Part shown: piece after piece, positions 9,895 to 15,503 of the stretch
How the letters are laid out: each line of letters opens with the position of its first letter
How positions within the stretch are numbered: position 1 is the first letter of the stretch
Assembly (NCBI GenBank): GCA_964650285.1
Contig: CAZYSP010000013.1
Span: forward strand, 1 to 25,570
Length of the DNA stretch: 25,570 nucleotides
Direction of reading: 5' to 3'
Source: JACPJP01 sp964650285
GTDB taxonomy: Archaea > Nanobdellota > Nanobdellia > Woesearchaeales > GW2011-AR4
The notes under the pieces: model-generated
Databases searched by the model: none
Seen by the model: the letters and a program-made list of their open reading frames with translations, nothing else
What the model was told of the DNA's origin: nothing
Translations under genes and position numbers: made by a program

Positions 9895-10129
9895 CAATTA
9901 CCACCCTGTAAAATATTGCTTCAGATGCTGTCTGGCTTTTTCTTATGATTTTTATTACATCTCCTGGCTTGGTATTTAATGAGATTATTGCTGGGTCTGT
10001 TTTTGCTATTTTCGGGAGCTCCATTATAGAAATATTGTAGTTCTCCAGCAATTTTTCTTTTTGTACATCACTTAGCTTTGAATGCTTTGGTATCAAACTA
10101 TGTTTATCAAGTTTAAATTTTTTCTTCAT
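9887..10129 (-). CDS. rpoH: DNA-directed RNA polymerase subunit H
   Basis: An 80-aa archaeal RpoH, the counterpart of the C-terminal domain of eukaryotic Rpb5. The motif HSLIPKHSKLSDVQKEKLL, then LPKIAKTDPAI and KPGDVIKIIRKSQTA...FYRVV, matches the family throughout, and length is typical (75-85 aa). It is the first protein gene of the rpo operon and overlaps rpoB''. An A/T-rich TATA-like stretch (TCTAAAAAAG on the minus strand, about 10155-10164) lies just before it, right after the tRNA-Lys gene, suggesting the operon has its own promoter. Confidence 0.95.
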   Translation of the reverse strand: MKKKFKLDKHSLIPKHSKLSDVQKEKLLENYNISIMELPKIAKTDPAIISLNTKPGDVIKIIRKSQTASEAIFYRVVIDV

Positions 10130-10183
10130 ACTTACACTAAATCCTCACATAAACTTTTTTAGATAGTAATGGGCCGGACGAGA

Positions 10184-10218
10184 CATTCAAATCCTGAGTC
10201 TTGCAAGACTCTGGGATA
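10184..10218 (-). other. T-loop intron of tRNA-Lys (position 59/60), 35 nt
   Basis: The insert interrupts the T-loop after TTCGAA. Folding fits a bulge-helix-bulge: outer helix is the T-stem; 3' bulge TG|T; central 4-bp helix of exon TTCG with intron TGAA (one G-U); 5' bulge AA|T; inner helix ATCC/GGAT; then a perfect 16-nt palindrome GAGTCTTGCAAGACTC forming the terminal hairpin. One U is unpaired opposite the 5' bulge. The exact junction could shift by 1 nt because a T occurs at both ends. Confidence 0.8.
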
Positions 10219-10240
10219 TTCGAACTCGCGACCACCTGAT

Positions 10241-10267
10241 GTCTTATGACACAACCTGACTACACAA
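10241..10267 (-). other. Anticodon-loop intron of tRNA-Lys (position 37/38), 27 nt
   Basis: The insert lies between A37 and A38 of the anticodon loop. The 3' bulge AC|A next to the anticodon stem and a 3-bp central helix (CTT with AAG) are visible, with bulge TA|T on the 5' side, but the inner helix is short and partly mismatched, so the bulge-helix-bulge is relaxed. The intron is required because only its removal closes the TCTGA/TCAGG stem over a 7-nt loop. Confidence 0.75.
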
Positions 10268-10330
10268 TAAAAGTCAGATGCTCTACCAGGCTGAGCTACC
10301 GGCCCAGGATTATAAACGCCCTGGCCGGGA

Positions 10331-10365
10331 CTTTCAAGCCATAAATTTTTAAAATTTAATCGGCA
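10331..10365 (-). other. T-loop intron of tRNA-Asp (position 59/60), 35 nt
   Basis: Inserted after TTCAAA of the T-loop. Exon TTCA pairs with intron TGAA (4-bp central helix); 3' bulge AG|T borders the T-stem; 5' bulge AA|T; inner helix GCC/GGC and an A/T-rich hairpin follow, with one unpaired U opposite the 5' bulge. This is the same layout as the T-loop introns of tRNA-Lys and tRNA-Pro, although the loop sequences differ. Confidence 0.82.
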
Positions 10366-10386
10366 TTTGAACCCAGGTCGAAGCCG

Positions 10387-10415
10387 GACTACCGAATAAA
10401 GCCAGGTTTATTCGT
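10387..10415 (-). other. Anticodon-loop intron of tRNA-Asp (position 37/38), 29 nt
   Basis: A canonical bulge-helix-bulge: 5' bulge CG|A, central 4-bp helix CTGT/GTAG (with G-U pairs), 3' bulge TC|C, and an inner perfect 8-bp hairpin CGAATAAA/TTTATTCG with a 6-nt loop. The exon-intron borders follow directly from the structure. Confidence 0.88.
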
Positions 10416-10482
10416 CGACAGGGCTTCATGATAGGCCAGACTACACCACCAGGGCATTTTTTGTTATAGCGGCATAGATAAC

Positions 10483-10533
10483 CCTTCTTTAACTAAAATA
10501 AGCCCAAAATTATAGCCTTTTGTCTAAAGAAGG
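10483..10533. repeat. 9-bp inverted repeat with 33-nt spacer
   Basis: CCTTCTTTA (10483-10491) and TAAAGAAGG (10525-10533) are perfectly complementary. The spacer includes AAGCCCAAAATTATAGCCTTTT. It could be the closing stem of a small RNA or a pair of protein sites in the tRNA/aIF1A intergenic region; no known RNA family is recognised. Confidence 0.45.
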
Positions 10534-10700
10534 ATTATTGTACATTTTATTTAGATTTACTTCATTATTTATAAAGTTTACTAATTTTTATAGCTATTTT
10601 ATAGTAACACATCTCTTTAAAACTATTTTACAAGAACTAGTAATTACTTGGGCAAAGCTAGTATATAACATTTTCGTTACTTAAAAAATCATTTAGAAAG

Positions 10701-10708
10701 ATATATAA
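10701..10708 (+). promoter_or_regulatory. TATA box for aIF1A
   Basis: ATATATAA preceded by a purine-rich BRE-like GAAAG. Its centre is about 28 nt before the ATG at 10733, so transcription would begin at or next to that ATG (leaderless). It overlaps the upstream ATG at 10709, which therefore cannot be the start. Confidence 0.75.
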
Positions 10709-10732
10709 ATGGAGCATAGGTCTCTAAACATC

Positions 10733-11101
10733 ATGTATAGGAAACCCGGTAATAAGAAGAAAGACAAGAAAAAAGACAATCTTACTGATGAAGAAAGGCA
10801 GCAGCAGGAGATAAGCAGAATTAAATTACCTAGAGGCAATCAGACTTTAGGGATCCTCGAACAAAGATTGGGAGCTTCAAGAGTGAGGGTAAGATGTTTA
10901 GACGGAAAAACAAGAATTTGCAGGATTCCTGGAAGATTAAAAAGAAGATTATGGGTAAGGGAAAACGACATTCTTATTGCAGAGCCATGGGAATTCTCAG
11001 GAGACAGTAAAGGGGATATTTTGTACAAATACACCCCAACACAAGTCGTTTTCTTAAAGAAGAAAGGCTATTTAAAGAAAATTGAAATGGAAGAGTTTTA
11101 A
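10733..11101 (+). CDS. eif1a: Translation initiation factor aIF1A
   Basis: A 122-aa protein with a basic N-terminal tail (KPGNKKKDKKKDN) and an OB-fold core with the family motifs LPRGNQTLGILEQRLGASRV, VRCLDGKTRICRIPGRLKRR and LWVRENDILIAEPWEF. In the family this factor binds the small-subunit A site and helps scanning and initiator tRNA placement. The longer frame from the ATG at 10709 would start inside the TATA box, so the ATG at 10733 is preferred. A single-gene transcript, divergent from the tRNA/rpo operon. Confidence 0.95.
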   Translation: MYRKPGNKKKDKKKDNLTDEERQQQEISRIKLPRGNQTLGILEQRLGASRVRVRCLDGKTRICRIPGRLKRRLWVRENDILIAEPWEFSGDSKGDILYKYTPTQVVFLKKKGYLKKIEMEEF

Positions 11102-11144
11102 AATTATTTTCAAAAATTTCTTTTACTACTCCAGAATAGAAATG

Positions 11145-11152
11145 TTTAAATA
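11145..11152 (+). promoter_or_regulatory. TATA-like box for the 11179 gene
   Basis: TTTAAATA centred about 30 nt before the ATG at 11179, fitting a leaderless transcript. There is no Shine-Dalgarno sequence in front of the ATG. Confidence 0.6.
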
Positions 11153-11178
11153 TGAGATGTATTTAATTCTAAAATAAT

Positions 11179-11709
11179 ATGGATGATAAGTTTACAGCAT
11201 TTGTTATGTATATTGTATTGTTGATCACATTTCTCGGACTAATAAACATGATTTTTAACTTGCGTGGATTTGTTTTTATTGCAGAATTTTTGATTTTACT
11301 GGCACTTTTACTTGTGGCAATTATCTCAGCTGCAGGTATTACTACTGACTCAAGATGGGCTTGGATGCTGCTTAAGATATTTTTTATCTTTGTGTTTTTA
11401 GATATGGTTTTAATTGACGCAATCACAAGTACAGAAGCACCATATTATTTACTTTTACTTGTTGTAGTTGTTGTAGGATTTTTTATTTCTTTTTTTAATG
11501 TAGGGAAACCAAAAACTGAAGAAGTCGTTGAAAAAAAAGTTGAAAAGACATTCGAGCCTGGAAAATATATAGCAAGCAAAACCGGAGCAAAGTTTCATGC
11601 ACCCAAATGCGACTGGGCAAAAAGAGTCAAGAAAAAGAATGCTGTTTGGTTTGATTCTAAAGAAGAGGCCAAGAAAGCCGGCTATAAAGCTGATAGCTGT
11701 GTTAAGTAA
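11179..11709 (+). CDS. Four-helix membrane protein with a small C-terminal His/Cys domain
   Basis: A 176-aa protein. Hydrophobic segments at about 6-26, 30-52, 62-80 and 89-107 predict four membrane helices. A charged linker (KPKTEEVVEKKVEKTFEPG) leads to a C-terminal module with G-x-K-F-H140-x3-C144-x2-A-K-R and N-A-V-W-F-D-S-K-E-E-A-K-K-A-G-Y...C174. This resembles the Ada metal-binding-like module found at the ends of some nuclease and membrane proteins; only two Cys and one His are visible, so metal binding is uncertain. Its stop codon directly abuts the stop of the convergent lspA. Function unknown. Confidence 0.8.
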   Translation: MDDKFTAFVMYIVLLITFLGLINMIFNLRGFVFIAEFLILLALLLVAIISAAGITTDSRWAWMLLKIFFIFVFLDMVLIDAITSTEAPYYLLLLVVVVVGFFISFFNVGKPKTEEVVEKKVEKTFEPGKYIASKTGAKFHAPKCDWAKRVKKKNAVWFDSKEEAKKAGYKADSCVK

Positions 11710-12153
11710 TTACTTCTTCCACAAATAAATTATTAATCCAGCAACACCTATAGTCACAAAGCTGTCTGCTAAATTGAATACAGGCCATATTCTGAAGTCA
11801 AGGAAATCTATTACAAATCCGTAAGAAATTCTGTCAATTAAGTTGCCAATTGTGCCTCCAAGAATAAAGCCAACAATAATCTGCAATAATGTTTCTTTGT
11901 CCTTAATTCTGTCGAAATAATAAAAAATAACTCCAATAACAATTATGGAAATAAAAATCAATATCCATTGTTGATTTTGCAAGATTCCAAATCCAGCTCC
12001 GAAGTTATGCGTATATGTTAAATGGAAGATATTTTTTATTATAGATAAGCTTTCATTCAATTTAAAATTAATTTTTATTAAAAATTTAGTAATTTGATCA
12101 AGTAAAATAATAATTAATGCTGTTGAGAATATAATTATATATTTGTTTTTCAT
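11710..12153 (-). CDS. lspA: Lipoprotein signal peptidase (signal peptidase II)
   Basis: A 147-aa four-helix membrane aspartic protease. All conserved blocks are present: LLDQITKFLI (18-27), HNFGAGFGIL (49-58), GGTIGNLIDRI (99-109, with D107) and WPVFNLADSFVTIG (123-136, with D130). D107 and D130 correspond to the two catalytic aspartates. The enzyme family cleaves the signal peptide of diacylglycerol-modified prolipoproteins at the membrane. It is a mainly bacterial family and is unusual in archaea. The ATG at 12151-12153 follows a short A/T-rich leader. No prolipoprotein diacylglyceryl transferase gene is visible in the window. Confidence 0.93.
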   Translation of the reverse strand: MKNKYIIIFSTALIIILLDQITKFLIKINFKLNESLSIIKNIFHLTYTHNFGAGFGILQNQQWILIFISIIVIGVIFYYFDRIKDKETLLQIIVGFILGGTIGNLIDRISYGFVIDFLDFRIWPVFNLADSFVTIGVAGLIIYLWKK

Positions 12154-12188
12154 AATCTAAGAATAAAAGAATGAATATATAAAGATTT

Positions 12189-12611
12189 TTAATAATACCT
12201 TCTCCTTTTGCCTTGTTCTTCTCCTCTTGCAATTGCCTCTAAGTTAGCTAACCTCTGGTTTAAGCTATCAATTGAAGCCCTTAAAGCATCTAATTTGCTT
12301 GATATTATCTCAAGGTTCTTGGATTCCAAATCCTGTTGAGGCGTATAACTTGGTGGCTGTGGTTGGAATTGTGGTTGTGAGGGATATGAAGGTGGTGGCA
12401 TTGAAGGTCCCTGAGTTGGATAACTTGGGCTAGGTTGTTGTCCTAAACCCTGACCCCTAGGCTCTGACCCTAAACCAGGTGAAGGTCCTAAACCAGTGCC
12501 GGGAGCATCACCAAACTCATTGCCAAAAGCCAGGTTTTCTTTCTCTCCCAGACCCACATCTGCAAACTCGTCCTTTTTCTTCCAGAACATGATTTTATCA
12601 AGAATACCCAT
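12189..12611 (-). CDS. Hypothetical Pro/Gly/Gln-rich protein with C-terminal coiled coil
   Basis: A 140-aa protein. It begins MGILDKIMFWKKKDEF, a short amphipathic segment that could touch the membrane. Residues about 35-95 are low-complexity Gly/Pro/Gln/Ser/Tyr repeats (GLGPSPGLG, PSYPTQGPSMPPPSYPSQPQ). Residues about 95-130 predict a coiled coil (LESKNLEIISSKLDALRASIDS...LANLEAI), followed by a basic tail GKRRRYY. ATG start with GAGGTG 6 nt upstream. I do not recognise a family; scaffold or membrane-associated oligomer is a guess. Confidence 0.75.
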   Translation of the reverse strand: MGILDKIMFWKKKDEFADVGLGEKENLAFGNEFGDAPGTGLGPSPGLGSEPRGQGLGQQPSPSYPTQGPSMPPPSYPSQPQFQPQPPSYTPQQDLESKNLEIISSKLDALRASIDSLNQRLANLEAIARGEEQGKRRRYY

Positions 12612-12647
12612 GCAGCACCTCTTTTTATTTATCTTTTGTTTACTTGT

Positions 12648-13337
12648 TTAAATATTTTCGCTTTCATAAACCACAAAACTCTCTACCTTTTCCTTTGTTT
12701 TGTAAAGAATCTTTTTTCCAATATCTTTAATAAAAGATAAAGGAATTATTTTTACAGTTTTGAATAATGCAGTCTCAGGATAAACCATTATATTGCCTTT
12801 TTTGAATTCTGAAAAGAAAAATAAGGGATTTTTAGAGCTTAAAATGTTATTAGCCAGTACAACGCCAAATAAAGATGCTTTTTCCATTGAATCAACATCT
12901 GATTTTAATGCTGAGATCACATAATCATTTGTAACTATTTCATCCCAAATTTCTATTTCATCTAAATTTAATATTATATCGAGATCAAAAATCATAAGTT
13001 TATAGCTGTCTCCTAGAATTTTTTCATAATCTTCATTTCTTAAATAAGAAGAATAATCTTCTAACTGCTCATTTGTCAGGAAGTTGGTTTCTTCATTGAG
13101 CAATAATCCGGTAACAACCTCCTTGTCATCCACTAAGAGCACCTTTTTTTCCAAGATAGCAAAGTTTTCCTTCAAATCCATAACATCTTCATAGATAAAG
13201 TAAGTATTTGCTGCAATAAGCAAGAAAATTATTATGCCCACATAGAATAATAACTTAAACACTTTCTTGAAAATAGCCCACGCAAAAACAACGATAAGGG
13301 CAACAATTACGATTGTTATTATTTGTTCTAATGTCAT
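12648..13337 (-). CDS. Hypothetical membrane protein, two N-terminal helices
   Basis: A 229-aa protein. Residues about 6-22 and 28-50 are hydrophobic and predict two membrane helices or a hairpin. The remaining about 180 residues are a soluble, acidic alpha/beta-looking region (LLVDDKEVVTGLLLNEE, YKLMIFDLDIILNLDEIEIWDE, ALFKTVKIIPLSFIKDIGKK). It reads in the same direction as its neighbours with a 36-nt gap before the Pro-rich gene. No recognisable catalytic motif; function unknown. Confidence 0.75.
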   Translation of the reverse strand: MTLEQIITIVIVALIVVFAWAIFKKVFKLLFYVGIIIFLLIAANTYFIYEDVMDLKENFAILEKKVLLVDDKEVVTGLLLNEETNFLTNEQLEDYSSYLRNEDYEKILGDSYKLMIFDLDIILNLDEIEIWDEIVTNDYVISALKSDVDSMEKASLFGVVLANNILSSKNPLFFFSEFKKGNIMVYPETALFKTVKIIPLSFIKDIGKKILYKTKEKVESFVVYESENI

Positions 13338-13398
13338 TTTGTTTTTTATTAATTGTCTCTATTTAAATATGTTGATTTTATTTTTTGATTATTATTTT

Positions 13399-14157
13399 TT
13401 ATTGTATTTTTGTATTGTTTTTAGTATTATTAATCTTTGGAATTTGAGAATTTTGTTTTAGAAATATACTGATATAATAATTACACATCTTATTTATTGG
13501 ACATTGTTTACACAATGGAATTTTTTTACAAATATTCTTGCCCAGCTCAACCAATAAAGCATGGTATTCATTGAATAATTTTTCATTGTTATTCGAATTT
13601 TTCATAAATAAATCTTGTAACTCATCATAGTTATTTTCTTTAAAACTAACCCTGTTCATTATCCTTTTTGTATAAGCATCAATCACGAAAATTGGTTTCT
13701 TAGCAGCATAAAGAATCATAGAATCAGCAGTTTCAGGTCCAATGCCATTAATACTCAATAATTCATTTCTTATTTTTTCAACATTATTGTTTTTAAAAAA
13801 TAAACCAACATTGCTATTATAATTTTTAAATAAAAAAGAACAAAAGTTTTTCAGTTTCTTTGCTTTTTGATTATGATAGCCAGAGCTTTTAATTATTTCC
13901 GCTAACTTTTTATTATTTATTTTTAAAATTTTGTTGATATTAATTAAATTATTTTTATTTAAGTTAATTATTGCCTTCTCTACATTCTTCCAGCTTGTGT
14001 TTTGCGTCAGAATTGCGCCAAAGCATATCTCAAGTTTTTGTTTTTCATTTAATTTAATATTTTTATGATACTTTGGAATATTCCCAGTTTTTGTTACAGG
14101 CCACCAATGCTGCGAACCAAAATGAGAATATAGACTATCATAAATTGACTTTATCAT
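13399..14157 (-). CDS. Endonuclease III-like HhH-GPD DNA glycosylase
   Basis: A 252-aa protein from the ATG at 14155-14157. It has the N-terminal W-W-P block (SQHWWPV), GAILTQNTSWKNVEKAI (48-64), a helix-hairpin-helix LLSINGIGPETAD (133-145) with the catalytic aspartate in FVIDAYTKRI (D160), and a C-terminal Fe-S set C210-x5-C216-x2-C219-x5-C225. The position of the endonuclease III lyase lysine (GxGxKTA) is E142, so it is probably a monofunctional glycosylase (MagIII/alkylation or oxidised-base type) acting in base excision repair. A TATA-like AATAAACTT lies about 27 nt before the ATG; an in-frame TTG at 14178 falls inside that promoter and is rejected. Lys/Asn-rich composition. Confidence 0.88.
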   Translation of the reverse strand: MIKSIYDSLYSHFGSQHWWPVTKTGNIPKYHKNIKLNEKQKLEICFGAILTQNTSWKNVEKAIINLNKNNLININKILKINNKKLAEIIKSSGYHNQKAKKLKNFCSFLFKNYNSNVGLFFKNNNVEKIRNELLSINGIGPETADSMILYAAKKPIFVIDAYTKRIMNRVSFKENNYDELQDLFMKNSNNNEKLFNEYHALLVELGKNICKKIPLCKQCPINKMCNYYISIFLKQNSQIPKINNTKNNTKIQ

Positions 14158-14200
14158 AATAAACTGGTCAGAAAACAAAGTTTATTATTTTTTCTCTTTG

Positions 14201-14866
14201 TTATATTGATTGTATAATATTCATATTATCCAAAAATTTTCGCTTCCCTAAATAATTTAAAATCATTCTCGTTACTAATGAACTAAATTGATTAATTACC
14301 CCTTTCCCTTTTAGTGGATAAGAAAGAGGTATAATTGCAATGCCCTTATCCCTTAATACCCGTTCTAATAGATAAGGGTATTGACTCTTAAATAAATGCC
14401 GCTTGACAGGATACTGCAAATTTTGTTTTAACGTTTTTAGGGCTTCTGAATCAACTTTTCTAACACTCTGCTCTAGATTGTTTTCAGGATTTAAATTATT
14501 GTATAATTGTTCAAGCTCTTCTGATATTCCTCTATCTCTGTTTAACTGAGGATCTTTTGATATTTCTTTATATTTATTTAACCAAGGAAAGCCAATTTTG
14601 TAAACTTCCTTAAAAACATCATAAATATCTGCAGATTTTACAAAATCAGCAAATGAATTAATATCATCTTCTCTAAGTTTCCGAGTAGCTGCTCCCCATA
14701 CAATAATCTTATTCAGTCCTAAATCAATTTCATCTGGAGGGGCTTCAACTAAACCACAATAAGCAGAAGTTATTAAAGGATAGTTGCCGCCAGTCACTCT
14801 AAGTATTAGTTCCAACATTAAATCTTTTGGAGGTTCTGATCTTTTCAGGTATTCTATGCTTTCCAT
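14201..14866 (-). CDS. Hypothetical protein
   Basis: A 221-aa soluble protein from the ATG at 14864-14866; a TATA-like ATTTATAAAG about 28 nt upstream (about 14890-14899) suggests a leaderless start and argues against the in-frame TTG at 14878. It has no signal peptide or membrane helix. Visible segments: IEYLKRSEPPKDLMLELILRVTGG, KIIVWGAATRKLREDDINSF, and a C-terminal RVLRDKGIAIIPLSYPLKGKG. I do not recognise the family. It sits between the trpG-like gene and the glycosylase on the same strand but with its own promoter. Confidence 0.7.
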   Translation of the reverse strand: MESIEYLKRSEPPKDLMLELILRVTGGNYPLITSAYCGLVEAPPDEIDLGLNKIIVWGAATRKLREDDINSFADFVKSADIYDVFKEVYKIGFPWLNKYKEISKDPQLNRDRGISEELEQLYNNLNPENNLEQSVRKVDSEALKTLKQNLQYPVKRHLFKSQYPYLLERVLRDKGIAIIPLSYPLKGKGVINQFSSLVTRMILNYLGKRKFLDNMNIIQSI

Positions 14867-14930
14867 ATTAACAATCAATAAAATTTACTCCTTTATAAAT
14901 CTCTCTATCTTTGTTACTTGGAAGTAATAA

Positions 14931-15503
14931 TTATTTCTTACCAACTTCCTTTATAACATTCTCAATAATCAGGTTGCCATGTACAGTTAATAAGCTCTCT
15001 GGATTAAACTGTATGCCTTCTACAAAGCACTCTTTGTGCCTTACTCCCATGACAATATCATTTTCGCTTCTTGCAGAGACTTCCAGGCTGTATGGAACAT
15101 CTGATGTTGTCAAAGAATTATATAGGCCAGCAGCAAAAGGGTTGTCTAATTTTTTAAATATGGTTTTATCATCATGACTTATCTTAATTATTTTCCCAGG
15201 ATTAATTACAGTGCCACTGTTAACTTTGCCTTCAAACGCTTCTATAATACATTCATACCCAAAACCAATGCCGAAAATAGATATTTGTCCCTGATAGGCT
15301 CTTATAACATCAACAGAATTTCCAGCATCGTTCCCATAACCCGAGATAACAATCAGCTTTGGCTTGAATTTTTTTATTACCGCATCAATTATTTTCATAT
15401 CAGTATCATTGCTATAAACCAAAACCTCACAGTCTTTTTTTTCAAATTCATCAACCAGGTTATATGTGGACAAACCAGAGTTATCTATGAAAAGGACTTT
15501 CAT
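14931..15503 (-). CDS. TrpG-like class I glutamine amidotransferase homologue, catalytic residues missing
   Basis: A 190-aa protein aligning along its length with anthranilate/aminodeoxychorismate synthase component II: FIDNSGLSTYNLVDEF (family IDNYDSFTYNLVQ), VISGYGNDAG (family SPGPGxP), IFGIGFGYECI (family ILGxCLGHQAI), GLYNSL (family RYHSL) and GIQFNPES (family GVQFHPES). The nucleophile Cys is Gly80, the catalytic His is Asn167, and the HSL His is Asn129; only the Glu (E169) of the triad remains. It overlaps the trpE-like gene by 4 nt (ATGA), the normal coupled order. It probably cannot hydrolyse glutamine; it may be structural or bind another ligand. Confidence 0.85.
   Translation of the reverse strand: MKVLFIDNSGLSTYNLVDEFEKKDCEVLVYSNDTDMKIIDAVIKKFKPKLIVISGYGNDAGNSVDVIRAYQGQISIFGIGFGYECIIEAFEGKVNSGTVINPGKIIKISHDDKTIFKKLDNPFAAGLYNSLTTSDVPYSLEVSARSENDIVMGVRHKECFVEGIQFNPESLLTVHGNLIIENVIKEVGKK

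Larger units (their letters stand above)
10170..10305 (-). tRNA. tRNA-Lys (UUU) with two introns
   Basis: On the minus strand GGGCCGG (from 10305) pairs with CCGGCCC ending at 10171; the discriminator is A (10170), with no encoded CCA. D-arm GCTCAGCCTGGTAGAGC; anticodon stem TCTGA/TCAGG; loop C-T-TTT-A-[intron]-A, anticodon TTT at 10269-10271. T-stem GCGAG/CTCGT with loop TTCGAA-[intron]-T. Removing a 27-nt insert (10241-10267, site 37/38) and a 35-nt insert (10184-10218, site 59/60) leaves a normal 74-nt tRNA including the discriminator, with all stems paired. It lies between tRNA-Asp and rpoH. Confidence 0.93.
10317..10455 (-). tRNA. tRNA-Asp (GUC) with two introns
   Basis: Acceptor GCCCTGG (from 10455) pairs with CCAGGGC ending at 10318, with discriminator G (10317), as expected for Asp. 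D-arm begins GTGTAGTCTGG. Anticodon stem AAGCC/GGCTT encloses C-T-GTC-G-[intron]-C; anticodon GTC at 10417-10419. T-stem CTGGG/CCCGG encloses TTCAAA-[intron]-T. Removing 29 nt (10387-10415) and 35 nt (10331-10365) gives a normal 75-nt tRNA including the discriminator. It lies 11 nt upstream of tRNA-Lys in the same direction, so both may be cut from one precursor. Confidence 0.93.
10456..10732. promoter_or_regulatory. Divergent intergenic region between tRNA-Asp and aIF1A
   Basis: There is no gene here that I can support. It holds the tRNA-Asp upstream region, an inverted repeat CCTTCTTTA (10483-10491) / TAAAGAAGG (10525-10533) with a 33-nt spacer, a long A/T-rich stretch, and the aIF1A promoter at the right end. 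Confidence 0.6.

Noticed and set aside
10184..10218. Reading the tRNA inserts as two overlapping or split tRNA genes
   Set aside because: Each gene has complete 5' and 3' halves in order within one locus, and removing the inserts restores every stem, so split or permuted tRNAs are not needed.
10709..10732. Upstream ATG for aIF1A
   Set aside because: It lies inside the TATA box, so it would not be in the mRNA; the ATG at 10733 fits both promoter spacing and family length.
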